Source of the DNA: Collybiopsis luxurians FD-317 M1
Taxonomy: Eukaryota > Basidiomycota > Agaricomycetes > Agaricales > Omphalotaceae
Reading direction: 5' to 3'
NCBI GenBank assembly: GCA_000827265.1
Contig: KN834771.1
Location: forward strand, 25,585-89,584
Length of the DNA: 64,000 bases
The number at the start of each line of letters is the position of its first letter. Within the stretch, counting starts at the first letter, position 1. A model generated the notes under the pieces. The model searched no databases. It was given only the letters and a program-made list of their open reading frames with translations, and was not told the origin of the DNA. This document shows positions 36,052 through 47,746 of the stretch, one piece after another. Both the position numbers and the translations under genes were made by a program.

Positions 36052-36933
36052 TTACAGCATCAAGGAAACCATCACAGCCCCTCCCAAAACGGCGCTAACC
36101 CATACATTAGCTACCGAACCCAAACCAACGGCACCATTGCTCTTGGCGCTCGAAGCGGCAGAAGCGGTGGTCGACGAGGCGCCCTTTGAGGTGGCAGTTG
36201 ACGAGCCGGTGGTAGAGGCAGCCTTGGTCGACGACGCTGCGGAGGAGCCAGTAGAAGAAGCAATAGAGCCCGTGGTGGATCCTCCGATGGGAGCAGTGGA
36301 CTGTCCGTCAATTTGGGCTTGAACGGAAGAGTTGAAGGTGCCTGTCATGGATGCCATTGTGAAGAGGGCGGAGAAGGACATTTCGGGGTACTGGGTGTTG
36401 TTGGCATCTTTGAGCGTCAGGGATTCTACGCGGATGAAGCTGGGAGGGAGGGAATGCTGTTAGTATATGGCTACATATAGGGGGAAGAGAGAGGGGTGAC
36501 GTACTATTCCTGTCCGTTAGGGCCAATCTTGGGGTCGGGAGTGAACTGAATGGAAGAAGTCGTCGCGACATTGACCGAGGCTGTGACCTGTTGCAACAAG
36601 GTCTTGAAAGAAAATGTCAGTACGAGCGGTAGTATGACGACCGGACGACCTGGTAAATTCTTACCTGTTGGTTGGCGTTACCAGTGTAGATGGACACTTT
36701 GGCGCTACCCCAATCTTGGAGAGAGGGAGAACCGTTGCTGTCGATCCATGAAATGGTAGCGGTCTGTCCACCATTGAAGGTGGAGGTAGCGGTGGGGGAG
36801 GTGATCTACGTATTAGGGGGAGGTCGTTAGTCAGAATTGCGTCGAGGAACGGGGAGGGAGAGAGATGACATACAAAGACGGTAGCAAAAGCAGAAGAGGC
36901 TAGGGCAGAAAGTAGGACGATTTTGGAGAACAT
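36052..36933 (-). CDS. Ser/Thr-rich GPI-anchored protein with Kre9/Knh1-like domain (second paralogue)
   Basis: Exons (minus) 36933-36874, 36805-36665, 36602-36505 and 36439-36052 give 228 residues. A signal peptide (MFSKIVLLSALASSAFA) precedes the domain: ITSPTATSTFNGGQTATISW, DSNGSPSLQDWGSAKVSIY, TLLQQVTASVNVATTSSIQF, PDPKIGPNGQEYFIRV. A Ser/Thr/Ala-rich stalk and a hydrophobic C-terminus (VWVSAVLGGAVMVSLML) fit GPI anchoring. Family members sit at the plasma membrane or wall and relate to yeast Kre9/Knh1 beta-glucan assembly factors; activity here is inferred. It shares domain order with the gene at 10135-11173 but has fewer introns. Confidence 0.88.
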
Positions 36934-38300
36934 GTTTAGGAAGGACGAAGAAACGAGTGGAAGTAGTTCAAGAGAGTGTGGGGTGCTGATTTGCAGACAA
37001 GTTGTCTTTTAAAGATTTAGATTTTTGCACAGAACGGCAAGGGAGTTTGATGGTCGTTGCGACGTTGGAGGGCAAAAGGATAGAGAAAAAAGGGAAATAG
37101 GCGAATATCAGGAGTATTTAAAGTAACCACGTGCGATTTCTAGGAACAGACAATTGTGGGATTTCACTTGATCGCCGGCCGAGACGGAAGTAAATTATTT
37201 ACTTTGACGCTCGTCCTACCTTCTCCTGCAGTACGTAGCAGCAAACCTCGCTTCAGTGCAGGGTGATATCTCGTCGGAGAAAGGTCTAAGAAGAGGCGGA
37301 GCCAGCCGAGTGACATCAATCAAAGATTCCGTTCATGCATGATAAGAAGTGTAAATGCATGGAGTACTACACGAAAATAGATTAAATCATTTATTTCACC
37401 TTCTCCTGCAGTACCCTCAAGCGCATCAGTATATATTTGATGAACGAACGACCTCCTAATAAGGCCGCAATCAGTTCAGGTAGGCAAGGGTAGGCGAACG
37501 TTATTGTGGTAATGAGAGTAGGATGTACTGACCTACTAACGAGATGACTGCACAGTAGGAAATAACTGAACCGATTAGAGGGAGTAAAGGGTCATCGCAA
37601 TAACACAGAGCCTATACTTATCTGATTTCAAGAGCGTGTAGATACACTCATCATCAGCGCTCTCTTCCTCAAGCGTGTCCCTCGCAGTTGATCATAGCCC
37701 ATATCATATTGAAACGATCTACACATCAATCTGTTCCTCTATGCGAAAATCCCCTATCCGTAAAGGGTGTAGAATACCGGGGTAGAACCTGCGGAGATGC
37801 CAAAAAGGATGCAACTTTACGATTGTGTCTTCTTATTCCTGATTCTACTGATATTCAATACAAGAACCTTTTTCGGCCATCAGTGCCCCCTCGCTTGTGA
37901 GATTGTGCACTGAACGTGGAACCGGAAGCAAACCTCTGCGGAATTGGACGCGTGGAAGTCGCTCGAGGAAGATAGCTACACACCCTGTCAGATGCTACGG
38001 GAAGGAGTAAAGGATTTAGGGTACAGCGAAACGGACTTGACAGACTTGAAAGGTGCAAAAGAGAAGATAGTATATATGGCTTCCATCTCCTTTGTTTCCT
38101 CTTCGTAATCGTAGCATTTTCTTTCTATCTATTTTCATTTCTATTCTTCAAACTATTCGATCACCGATCCTAATGATCTTTCCATATGGTACGATTAATC
38201 CTCCATCCACCACGCGAAATCATTTTCATTAATACCATTCGGCTCGCTCCGCCCCGTCGTAGACCCTTTTCAGATGAGATTTCGCTCTGAATTTCACGAG
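36934..38300. other. Intergenic DNA with fragments duplicated near gene B
   Basis: Segments at about 37273-37350 and 37660-37700 match 59799-59907 and 59718-59762 in the same orientation. About 37905-38025 matches 60100-60215 in inverted orientation. No gene is supported. Confidence 0.5.
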
Positions 38301-38305
38301 GATAA

Positions 38306-38596
38306 TTGCTATGGACAGAGAGCTGGAGTATAAAAATGACCCGCGGGACGGGATTGAACAATTGGGTAGGGAAACTGAGAAACGAGGCTATGGCGGAGTC
38401 TGCGAGAGAGGAGCAAGAAATTTCGTTAGAATTGCACACAGATTTCATGGGATGGAAAAATGACGAACCTTTGACCGAATTCACACTGTCCATCGAGCAA
38501 TCATATCAATGCATACAAAAGGCGCAGTCTCTATTACGTGAGCTCACAGTCGCGGCAGCACTTGTGAAGTTATTATCCTGGCTGGTTCGGACCTAG
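38306..38596 (+). pseudogene. Small ELH-motif gene fragment upstream of gene A
   Basis: The frame contains AREEQEISLELHTDF and DEPLTEFTLS. The preceding part (NDPRDGIEQLGRETEKR) is in another frame, so a frameshift or intron separates them. Related sequences occur at 53617-53890 (minus, ASEEDKEIWLELHDEF then EFTLST) and, decayed, at about 60250-60480 (plus). I recognise this as a small dispersed family but know no function. Confidence 0.45.
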
Positions 38597-38940
38597 TACA
38601 GTGGCCGCAACGACAAAAAAGCAGACTGATAGCCTAGAGCTGGGAAAAGACTTTATAGATAAATTTGGCAGACATTAGAATAGCAGCCGTAGGTACAGAG
38701 AGGTCCTGAGGTGACGCATCTAGAGCGACGGATGGAAGTGACGCTATACTCGAGTATGCACTATCGGCACTACGTAGACTCCGGGCCTAATCTGGGTCTA
38801 AAAATTGAAACGACACGGGGGCACAGATTGACAGGAATCATGAGGGCGATAGGAAGGCGTACCTGAGGTTGAAATGAGGCTACAATGAGGTTATAATGAA
38901 GGTGGGCACGTTGCAAAGATACTCGCTGCTTCTGACCACC

Positions 38941-41900
38941 ATGGTCGCTTGCCTCATCCCCCCCAACCCAGACATCTCTGGCATAGGTGTGCGGACTGCT
39001 ATCTACGCACAGAACATACTCTGCTTCTTGTCCGTGGTTCTCAACCTTTGGGACGGAGAAGTGACGGTGGATGAAATGAAGGGAATAAAGGATCAATCAA
39101 TCGGCATGCTTGCCATTGCTTTCGCCATCCTCATCTCTACTATTGTCGAAACCAAAACTAAGACTGCTATCACAGGACAGTCAATTGATAGGTTTCATGC
39201 TGCCATTGTCCTTGACTTGAGCTGGATGAACAATACTAGCACATGGATATGGTTTCTTCTTTATGTGCATCACCGAACCAAAACCAATCATAATCGTATT
39301 GCCCCAACCTGGAGAGATTGGTGGGAGAAGGGTCTTTGTTTGCCTCTCAGACAGGCTTTCTTGGGAAGAGTGCAGAAAGAAGAAAGGGGCAGAAGGTTTG
39401 ATCAAACTTGGGCATTTATCTCCTGCCTTTGGGATCTGGTATCAGCTGCACCTGTCCTTACTATTGGTTCCATTCATCTCTCCCTCATGGCCAGTGTTGG
39501 AATCTGGCTTTGGCATGATCCATCTGTATTTGGTTCAACCCTACCCAACCAATGTGGTCTCAATGATCTCAAACTTACAATTGTTGGGAAATCTGTCCCA
39601 TTCTCATCTCAACCACTACGCATCTGGTCATTGATGGTGTATGGCCTATTACTTGTCCCTGGTCTTAACCTCATCCCTCCCTTTGCCTTTTTCCTCACTT
39701 TTCACATCTTCTACAATTGGACTTGGGACCACCACAAGTCATTCTGGGATAAGGCACTTGGCTATATTAGAAATAATTCAGCGAGGAATGGATATTCACA
39801 AGCCAGGTCAGATCTGGAGCTTGGAAGCATCCAGGAAACACAATCTGGGACACGCCCCAATGCCCATTTCATCCAATCCACCAGCCATGTGGCCATCCTT
39901 CTTGCTGGCTTAGCAGCTCTCATTTTTGTCAATGTCCTGTTTATTGCAGATATTGAAAAGACTCTTACAGATAACCAGGGCAATGAATCTACAGAAGAGG
40001 ATGAATGGGGGTTTGGACAGGTTCTTGCTCTGCTACTCTTGGTGTTGCCCTTACGAGATGCTTGGAATGCCTTCCAGGATATTCAAGAAAAGATGCTTGG
40101 AGTCCAGGAGCAATTTGAGCAATTATTCCAAGACAAAGCTAGGGCTGACTCAGGCATTTCTATGTTTAAAGAACTGATGAACAGGCATGCAGATCCTAGG
40201 AAGGAAATGAGAAAAGAGGATGAAGACAGTGGATGCAAGACATTTCTTCAACTGGCAGCGTATTATGGGAAGCAAGAACTGGTTGAATTTCTTCTTGATA
40301 TACCTCAAATGCCTTTGAATATTAGTAGTAAGACTTGAAAATACTGTTGCAAAGTAATTCTGACAAGTTTTCAGGTGGAACCTGTGGGACTGCCCTCCAA
40401 GTTGCTTCTGCAGAGGGGCATATGGGTGTTGTGCAGATGTTGCTTGATAGAGGGTCAGATCCTAACATCAAGGGTATTAGTGAGAACAGAATGGTGCTGC
40501 ACGGTAATTCTGATAATGTTTCAGGCAGTGGAAATTATGGGACTCCAATTCAAGCTGCCTATGCAAAGGGGCACATGAACATTGTGCAAATTTTGCTCAA
40601 TAAAGGGTCGGATCCTAATATCAAGGGTAGTAGTAAGAATTAAAGATACCACTGTGCAAAGTAATCCTGATAAGCTTTTAGATGAAACTTATGGGACTGC
40701 ACTTCAAGCTGCCTCTGCAAAGGGGCAGATGGGTATTGTGCAAATGTTGCTTGATAAAGGGTCAAATCCCAACATCAAGGGTAGTGAGAATAAAAAATAG
40801 GGTTGCAAAGTAATTCTGATAAATTTTCAGGTGGACCTTATGGGACTCCGATTCAAGCTGCCTATGACAATGGGAATTTGAACATTGTGCAAATATTGCT
40901 CAATAAAGGGTCAAATCCCAACATAAAAGGTAGTACTAGGAGTCAAAAATATTGTTGCAAAGTGATTCTGACAAGCTTTCAGATGAAATTTATGGGACTG
41001 CACTGCAAGCTGCCTCACTGAGGGGGCAGATAGACATTGTACAAATGTTGCTTGATGGAGGTTCAGATCCAAACATTGAGGGTAGTAGTAAGAGTTAAGA
41101 ATGTTTTTATCAAGTACTTCTGATATGTTTTCAGGTGGAATTTATGGAACTGCACTTCAAGCTGCCACTGCAAAGGGGAAAATGAACATTGTTCAAATGT
41201 TGCTCGATAAGGGTTCAGATCCTGATATCCAGGGTAGGCAACCATAGTATAAGAAAAGAGTGCAACAACTAATGGAAAAGTAGGAGGGGAATATGGGACA
41301 GCACTGTGTGCAGCCATAGCAAATGGGAGGTTGGATATCATGAATCTACTTCTGGAAAGGAATGCAAAGGTGGATGTTCAAGGTAAGAAAATGGTCATTT
41401 GACATCAATACATAGTGGAGGAAACTTCAATGATTTGATATTAGGACCACTGTTCGGAGCCCCACTTCATGTTGCTGGGCTAATGTACACAACAGACAAA
41501 GTCAGGTATACTGAAATAATCTCACAGCTGCTGGAAAAGTGGGGGCCAAGGGCAGATCCAATATGTGAGATACCAAAGAGTGAGGCAAGTCAAAGCCACT
41601 AATTAATATCTTTATGAATTAGGGTATCAATTTGGGAGAACCATTGATGTTGCATTTCTCAGGAGAAATGAAGAATTGGAGAAAATTTGTAGGGAGAAAG
41701 GACTCAAAAAAGTAAGCAGAACTATCATATATAGATTCAGCCGCTGACTGTGTTTTTCAATTACAGTATGTAAGGAGCACTTTACCACTGTCCTGTATGG
41801 GTTGAAGCACTAATGGGTTTTTCTCTGTTTATTACAACAGTATGTGAGTGGTGCCATGCTAACCATTTATGTTCCACAAAGCTGATAATAAGCTTTTTTT

Positions 41901-43571
41901 TCTCAAGTTGGTAAGTTGTGTCATGCTGCTCATGTATGTCCAAAGCACCTCAGCTAACAATGGGTTTTCTGTTTCTTAATTTTCTAGGATGTAAGTGGTG
42001 TCATGCCACTAATGTACAGTCCCCAAGGCTGATAATGGGTTGCTTAATTCAATTGAATAGGATGTAAGTAGTGCCATGCTGTTGATGTCTCCCAAGGCTG
42101 ATATACTCAACTGTTCAACAGGATGTAAGTGGTGGCATGCCACTGATGTGTATCCTGCAAGCAGGCTAACAATGGCATTGCTTTTTTCTACATTCAATTC
42201 TAGGATGTAAGTGGTAACATGTTATTAATATATGACATGTATTCTTCAAGACCAATGTTGGGTTTTCTTTCTTTTTGTCCAATAGATTGTAAGTGGTGCT
42301 AGGGTACTCATGTACATTCCTCAAAACAGTTTTTTTCTGTGCTCAATCCAACAGAGAGTAAGTAGCCATTCATGTAGCATGTCTCCCAAGGCTGAGCATC
42401 GGTCTTCTTTTTCTTGATTCCATAGTATGTAAGTGGCAATATGCAACTCATGTTTATTTTCCAAGGCTGAAAATGGGTTTTTCTTTTCTCAACTCAATAG
42501 CTGGTAAGTGCTGCCATTTTGCCCTTTGCCCCTGAAGGCTGCTGATGAGTTTTTTTTTTTCCTCAATGCAATAGTATGTAAGTGTGGCCATGCCACTCAT
42601 ATATGTCCCGCAAGGCTGATGATAGATTTGCTCTTGTTCAATTCAATAGGTTGTAAGTGGTACCATGCCATGTCCCACACAGCAAATACTAATGGGTTTC
42701 TTTTTCTCCACCCAATCATCAATAGGAAGTAAGCAGTACTACCATGCTGCTCATATGTGACCCCAGGCTGATGATGCATTCTATTTTTTGAATTCACTAG
42801 CAAGTAAGTAATGCCCTGCCACTCCCAGTGCATATCTCCCAAGGTTAATGACAGCTTTTCTTCTTCTTGATTCAACAGTATGTAAGTAGTATCACACCAT
42901 ACATGGACCACAAGGCTGATGATGGCCTTTGTTCTCTCAATTTAATAGTGGGTAAGAACCTTGAGGTGCGGCATGTATATTGTCCAAGGCTAATGATGAA
43001 TTTGTTTATCAATGCAATAGCAAGTAAGTGGAGCCAAGCCATGTGAGTATGTTCCCCAAGGCTGATAATAGGTTCTCTTTTTCTGAATCCAACAGCAAGT
43101 AAGTGGAGCTGTGCCACTCATGTATGCTCCCCACAGCTCATGATGGGTTTTTTTTTGATTAATTTAATAGGAAGTAAGTAGTGCCAAGTCACTGGTGTAG
43201 CCTCACTTATGATAATGGGCTTTTCTTGTCTCTCAAATAGATAGTAAGCAGTACTAAGCCACTCCTGTTCTTTTCCTTTCCAATACTAAAAGTCTTTCTC
43301 AAACAACCAGGAAGTCAGTGATACCATCACCTATACCTCCACACTGCCAATACTGGTACTAATCAGTCATTTCTTTTTTCAAATTTCCTAGCGTGTAAGT
43401 CTTACTGCATTCATGTGACAAGCAACCTGTTGTTACTGTTTTCCTTTTTGCCTGCAAAATGAATAGCGTGTAAGTGACCACTGACCTTTTGACATATAAC
43501 ACATGCCTTTATACAAGTTGTTCTAGTTCCAACACCTTCAAGGCCTTGTGCAAAGAGACAGTGCACCCTAA
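38941..43571 (+). CDS. Gene A: multi-pass membrane ankyrin protein with 24 single-codon exons
   Basis: Model of 35 exons totalling 2,433 nt (810 residues). Exon 1 (38941-40327) encodes a Basidiomycota-type membrane region: PPNPDISGIGVRTAIYAQN, SIGMLAIAFAILISTIV, LDLSWMNNTSTWIWFLLYV, PVLTIGSIHLSLMASVGIW, LLLVPGLNLIPPFAFFLTF, VAILLAGLAALIFVNVLFI and LLLLVLPLRDAWNAF. Ankyrin exons, one repeat each and all starting and ending in phase 1: 40375-40473, 40525-40626, 40682-40780, 40831-40929, 40983-41081, 41135-41233, 41284-41382. Then 41421-41564 (GAPLHVAGLM) and 41623-41711 (ending EKGLKK). Next come 24 exons of exactly 3 nt (see the repeat entry) and a last exon 43527-43571 ending in TAA. The frame closes exactly if all microexons are included. 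Start Met 38941 is chosen because TTM is conserved in gene B; 38896 is an in-frame alternative. Function is unknown; receptor-like recognition is inference. Confidence 0.75.
41712..43526 (+). repeat. Array of 24 three-nucleotide exons in repeated introns (gene A)
   Basis: Single-codon exons, by first base: 41767 TAT, 41841 TAT, 41908 TTG, 41988 GAT, 42061 GAT, 42122 GAT, 42204 GAT, 42286 ATT, 42355 AGA, 42426 TAT, 42501 CTG, 42575 TAT, 42650 GTT, 42726 GAA, 42801 CAA, 42879 TAT, 42949 TGG, 43021 CAA, 43096 CAA, 43171 GAA, 43241 ATA, 43311 GAA, 43392 CGT, 43467 CGT. Eighteen of the 24 donors are exactly GTAAGT; the others are GTAAGG, GTGAGT, GTAAGC (twice), GTAAGA and GTCAGT. Acceptors are YAG except CTCAAG at 41907. 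Introns are 57-79 nt, homologous to each other, with a gtgccatgcc block, a caaggctgat or ggctaacaatgg block containing a CTRAY-type branch site, and a T-rich tract. None of the codons is a stop. Confidence 0.85.
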
Positions 43572-46500
43572 ACTCTATCAGGACCTATGGATAGTCAGTG
43601 TATATCTTAAAATGCTTACAAGAGGCTAATCAAGACTAGGCATTTATGGAACTGCTGCTGGAATCAATTCCCCTAATTGATTGCAGGAACAGCCGCAAGT
43701 GCACAGGAAAGGGTTTATGGAGGGTCAGGCAGTCTGCATTGGATATCTATTGTACATCTTGCTGGTTGGTTATAGCTAAGGCCATCTTCTATCTGTTTAC
43801 CTCTCAAACTACTTGAAAAATGCTGAGGAGTGCTTGAATAAGAATTATGACATGCTCTAGGTGTGGGCTTGACTGTATTTCCAAAATGGAAGTAAGTAGT
43901 TAAGTAGGACTTAAAGGTGGCTTCTACTATTTTCACAATTAACAACCCCTGGATTGTAAAAAGCATAGGTTCAAAATATGCTAGAGATTGACCAAAAGCA
44001 GCAGACTGTGGAAAGTTGGCTATAATAAGACCAGCTTTAAAATTTTCATTTGACAAAATTTCCTCCAAGTTTGACAACCCTTTGGAAAATTTAGACATCA
44101 TATGCTCCAACTTTACCTTCTTTTGACAGTGTTTGACAGTCATTTGACATAAATTAGACAAAGGTTTGGGCATAATTTTCATCTGTTATTCAGCTTCAAT
44201 TTACCCTGTAATGTCAACATTAAAGCCAGGCATGAGTCCCAGTCCATTCCAGGTACCCACTGGTGGGAGCCATGGGAGAACCTGCCAGTATTAGACCTGC
44301 GGCTCCTGGTACCACCTCAAGCCAGTTTTCTGCTCATAGGTCAAGCTTGGCAAAATTTACCTTGACCAGCCAGTTCTAGCCAACTTTAACTGCTCCACAC
44401 TTCATGCTCCTGGCTGTCAATGTAGATGAAACAATCAAGTGTTGGATGAATTTACTGCCATAGATGACAAATTACAATCTAGGTAGGTAAAAGTAAAACT
44501 ACTCAATGAAATCCAGTATATCTTCCTCCTCAACCCCATTAGAACAAATCAGTAACTGAGCCCTGGTGAGAATGCACAATTGCTTACAATTGTACAGAAT
44601 TGATGATTCCACAATCGGAATTGAACACATAGAGAGCTATGATGAGCCTAAGTTGATAGCTAACTCAGAGTATCTATGGAGTACTTGGTACAACTACTGT
44701 GGACAGTTGGCACAGTACCACTTATCATTGAGTGGCCAAGTACTGGTCCAATTTAATGGACAGCTGCTGGAACCTTGCCCCTAGCCCATCAATACCAGCA
44801 GACCCATCCAGTTTCTATGCAAGTGCTCAATTGAGCCTGTATGACTCTGATGTATCCAGGGATATTCAACAACAAGTGGTTCAACTTAGATAAACTTACT
44901 TTAGTGGCTCAAGGTGTCATGGATGAGTATCCATACACAGGCAATTAGTATCCAAGGTTGCAAAATGAGTCAGATGATAGCTGAACTTTTGCATCTGGTT
45001 GAGATTTGTTGGTTTTAGAAGTGGTGCCTAGTCTGTATGAATGGAGTAATACCAGCTTTGCCTTTTCCATTAAAGGAATTTGGGAAAGTAGTTATCAGCT
45101 AGAACAATATTATGTTAGAAGAAGAAGATGGACAACTAGAGGAGAAACACAGAAGTGGAAGATGAGTTGGCCAAATATTCTAGAACATGGAGTAGTGCCC
45201 TTTTCCCATTGGTACCATTTGTTCCCACAGATAAACCATCAGGATGAAACTCAAAGTTGGTTTGTTAGCTTGGGGCAAATTACTTGAACAGGAGAAAGGA
45301 CAATACTTTTGCAGGGATTTTGTTGGGTTGTGGTTTTCAATCTCCAGGTTTAGGGATATATACACCATTGGACAAAGATTTGGACAATTTGGTTGTATAA
45401 TTTCTCAGACATTGGATTTTGTATAAGTAGTGGAAGTAGCTACTGCACAACTCAGCTTATCACACCCCTCAGTTGGATGCTTTAATCTCACTCTTCTCTT
45501 GTCCAGTACTTTGGTCCATTTGTTGGACAGTATTGCAGACTACTTGTTGGTTGAGCCAGACTCTCTTCTTGTAGTACTGCTCATTGTTTGCTGGTTGGCA
45601 TGCCAGCCTCTGTGTGGCTCAAGTCAGCTCATTGTTTGTTGGCCAGAGGGCTGACCTTGTTGCAATATTTGTACACCCAACTTGTTGCTTGCTGGTTAGC
45701 CAGTAGTACACCAGCCTTGTAGTACAGTGACTCATTGTCTGTTGGCCTGTGTGCTGACTAGTACACCTACTTGTCAGTTAGTGTGCCAGCCTTGTGGTAC
45801 AACTCCTTCAGCACACCTTTTTGCTTTTCTACCAAGGACCAGGCAGTCCATCCAGTAGAGTCATATTTGTTAGATAGTTACTAGAAGTTGATATATTATA
45901 TATTCCCTGCAGAACCTTTGACAATGCACTCTTGCACAAGTACATGAACCACTGGTACAACTAGTGGTCTCTATCAAGGGACCACTTAGTAAAACCTAAC
46001 TTGTTACTGCATGAGGAAACAATTGTAGATAGTTTGTGAAAACATGGAACTAATCAAGTAGTTTAACATTTTTTTTTGTCAAATTCAACAGATGTCTGTT
46101 GAATCCTTCTGCACAAAGATACTGACCTCATGCATGCAGTCTGGTGTCATACTGTAACTTGAGTCAGAACAGACCACCAATGGACAAAAGGAAAATTGTA
46201 CCTTAAAACAATTGACAATGAGAGAAGATGTGGGATGAAGTGCAAAGGGAAGCTGTTCAAAAAAATGTCAAGTTTTCAAGGTGAAATATCTGAGGAATGA
46301 ACAGAAAGGCTAATCTAGTCTTCAGAGCTTAATGGGCCCATTGCCTTGTTGTGGTTAAGAAAAGACAGTTAAGTTTTTTCAGAAATGTTATATAACAGTG
46401 AGATGGGATCTAGATTTGTTCTGGGAAAAAGAAAACTGCATGAAATTGGCTATGAGGGAAAGGGATGCAGCAATTGGGAGGGAAAGGGGCAATGGCAATG

Positions 46501-46670
46501 ACCACAAGGAAACTAAGCTGTTCCTCAACTGCTCGGAGCTAAATCCGAAGCTCCAAAACTTGCAGGGTGGGCCATCACACTGCGCGCATGGCATGTATGA
46601 GTCCGGGTGTTCACAAAATGACGCGTAGTGATTCAAACAGTATGTAAGTAAGTGAAATAAACAGGCCCTA
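43572..46670. other. AT-rich region, ~3.1 kb, no confident gene
   Basis: A minus-strand frame of 155 codons at 44182-43715 (starting MKIMPKPLSNLCQM, Lys/His-rich then hydrophobic) could be a gene or a transposon remnant; I recognise no domain. The stretch 45530-45810 is internally repetitive (ttggcc, tgccagcc, ttgtggtac words). The rest shows only short frames and looks like decayed mobile DNA. Confidence 0.35.
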
Positions 46671-47345
46671 TCACACAAGCAATCCCTCATTCAAACAGTT
46701 GATTAGGTCCCTTTTCCATACATCATCTTCATCCAACCACTTGCAAACTTTGGAATCAAAACCCACAGCCAAAGTATGAGTAACGTTTACCTCCTCACAC
46801 ATTGATAGTACATATACAGCACCCTTCAGGCCTTTTTCTTGACAGTTCGCATTAGCACAAATGATACTATCCTGCAGATTGTCGCAGTAGGCAGCCGGAT
46901 AAGCAGTGGCAACCTCGTATACATTGGCATTGGTAACATAGAATGCGGTCTTGCAGTGGATGCAACCGTGGGGATAAAGTTGACGGCAGTCAGCAAGCTT
47001 GATGACCATGAATTCTTTGACAGCTTGTTGTGGACATGAGTGCAATGTGAAGGAACAGATTGTGCTTTGACCTATCATTGGGGTGTACATATTGATGAAC
47101 TTTGAGAGAGCATTTGAAACATCTAGATGCTCCGCACCCCACGTGGCCTTCTTCTCCCTGTTGCAATGACAAGACTCTTTGTGGGCAGGCCACGCTCTTT
47201 TTTGGCAGTCTTCACTCTGGACACAAAAGGTAAGTACAGGTCTTCGCAACAATAGCAACAACATACACAGTACTTTGCAAGAAAGCAGCCCGTACATCTT
47301 TTCAAAGGATTAGTCAGTGAATGAGAGGACCAGCACTGAGAGCAT
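46671..47345 (-). CDS. MYND-type zinc-finger protein (5' end unresolved)
   Basis: Exon 47216-46671 (minus) is joined by a 50-nt intron to an upstream exon ending at 47267. The joined reading contains a complete MYND finger: CSQC, then CTGC, YCSEDCQ and WPAHKESC, i.e. the expected Cys/His spacing. The following region (DVSNALSKFINMYTPMI, CPQQAVKEFMVIKLADC, ending CLNEGLLV) resembles C-terminal parts of Agaricomycete MYND proteins. MYND fingers mediate protein-protein contacts, often in chromatin or transcription factors. Upstream of the first CxxC the frame meets a TGA after about four codons and has no ATG, so a further 5' exon exists or the gene is truncated. Confidence 0.65.
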
Positions 47346-47746
47346 TGGTTTAGCTCTCAACAATGAAGTTGTTCTGGATCAGAATGGGGATTTCTGTGAT
47401 GTGGGGGAGGTGGAGGCTGCATTTCAGGGAGGACCTCAAGATGGGTTTAGTCCAGACAATGCAGGGTACGAGTACCTTCATCTTTTTATAGTACTTCTCT
47501 GACTACTACAATACAGAGTACATGATTATGAATTCACCTGGTGTTTCCTGAACTGGGACAGAACTCAGGCCTGGATGATGAGGATCCAAGTCAGAACTGG
47601 AGGATATGTAGGGAGTTGTCAACCACACTGTGCAAACTTACATCTACATTCCATGTTCATTTCATAACCACTACTTAAATTTTGACACACCTAGTCATTT
47701 GAGGATGCATACCATGTTCTATACAGAGATCCTTTCAAATCAGTGC

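Noticed and set aside
41712..43526. The array read as a plain intronic minisatellite
   Set aside because: Units vary in intron length and sequence, but the island between acceptor and donor is 3 nt in all 24 (and in all five of gene B), with splice signals kept. A neutral satellite would show 1-2 nt indels there. It remains the main alternative until transcripts are seen.
41712..43526. Recursive (zero-length exon) splice sites
   Set aside because: Recursive sites have the acceptor AG directly followed by GT. Here three bases always intervene, so these are exons rather than recursive junctions.
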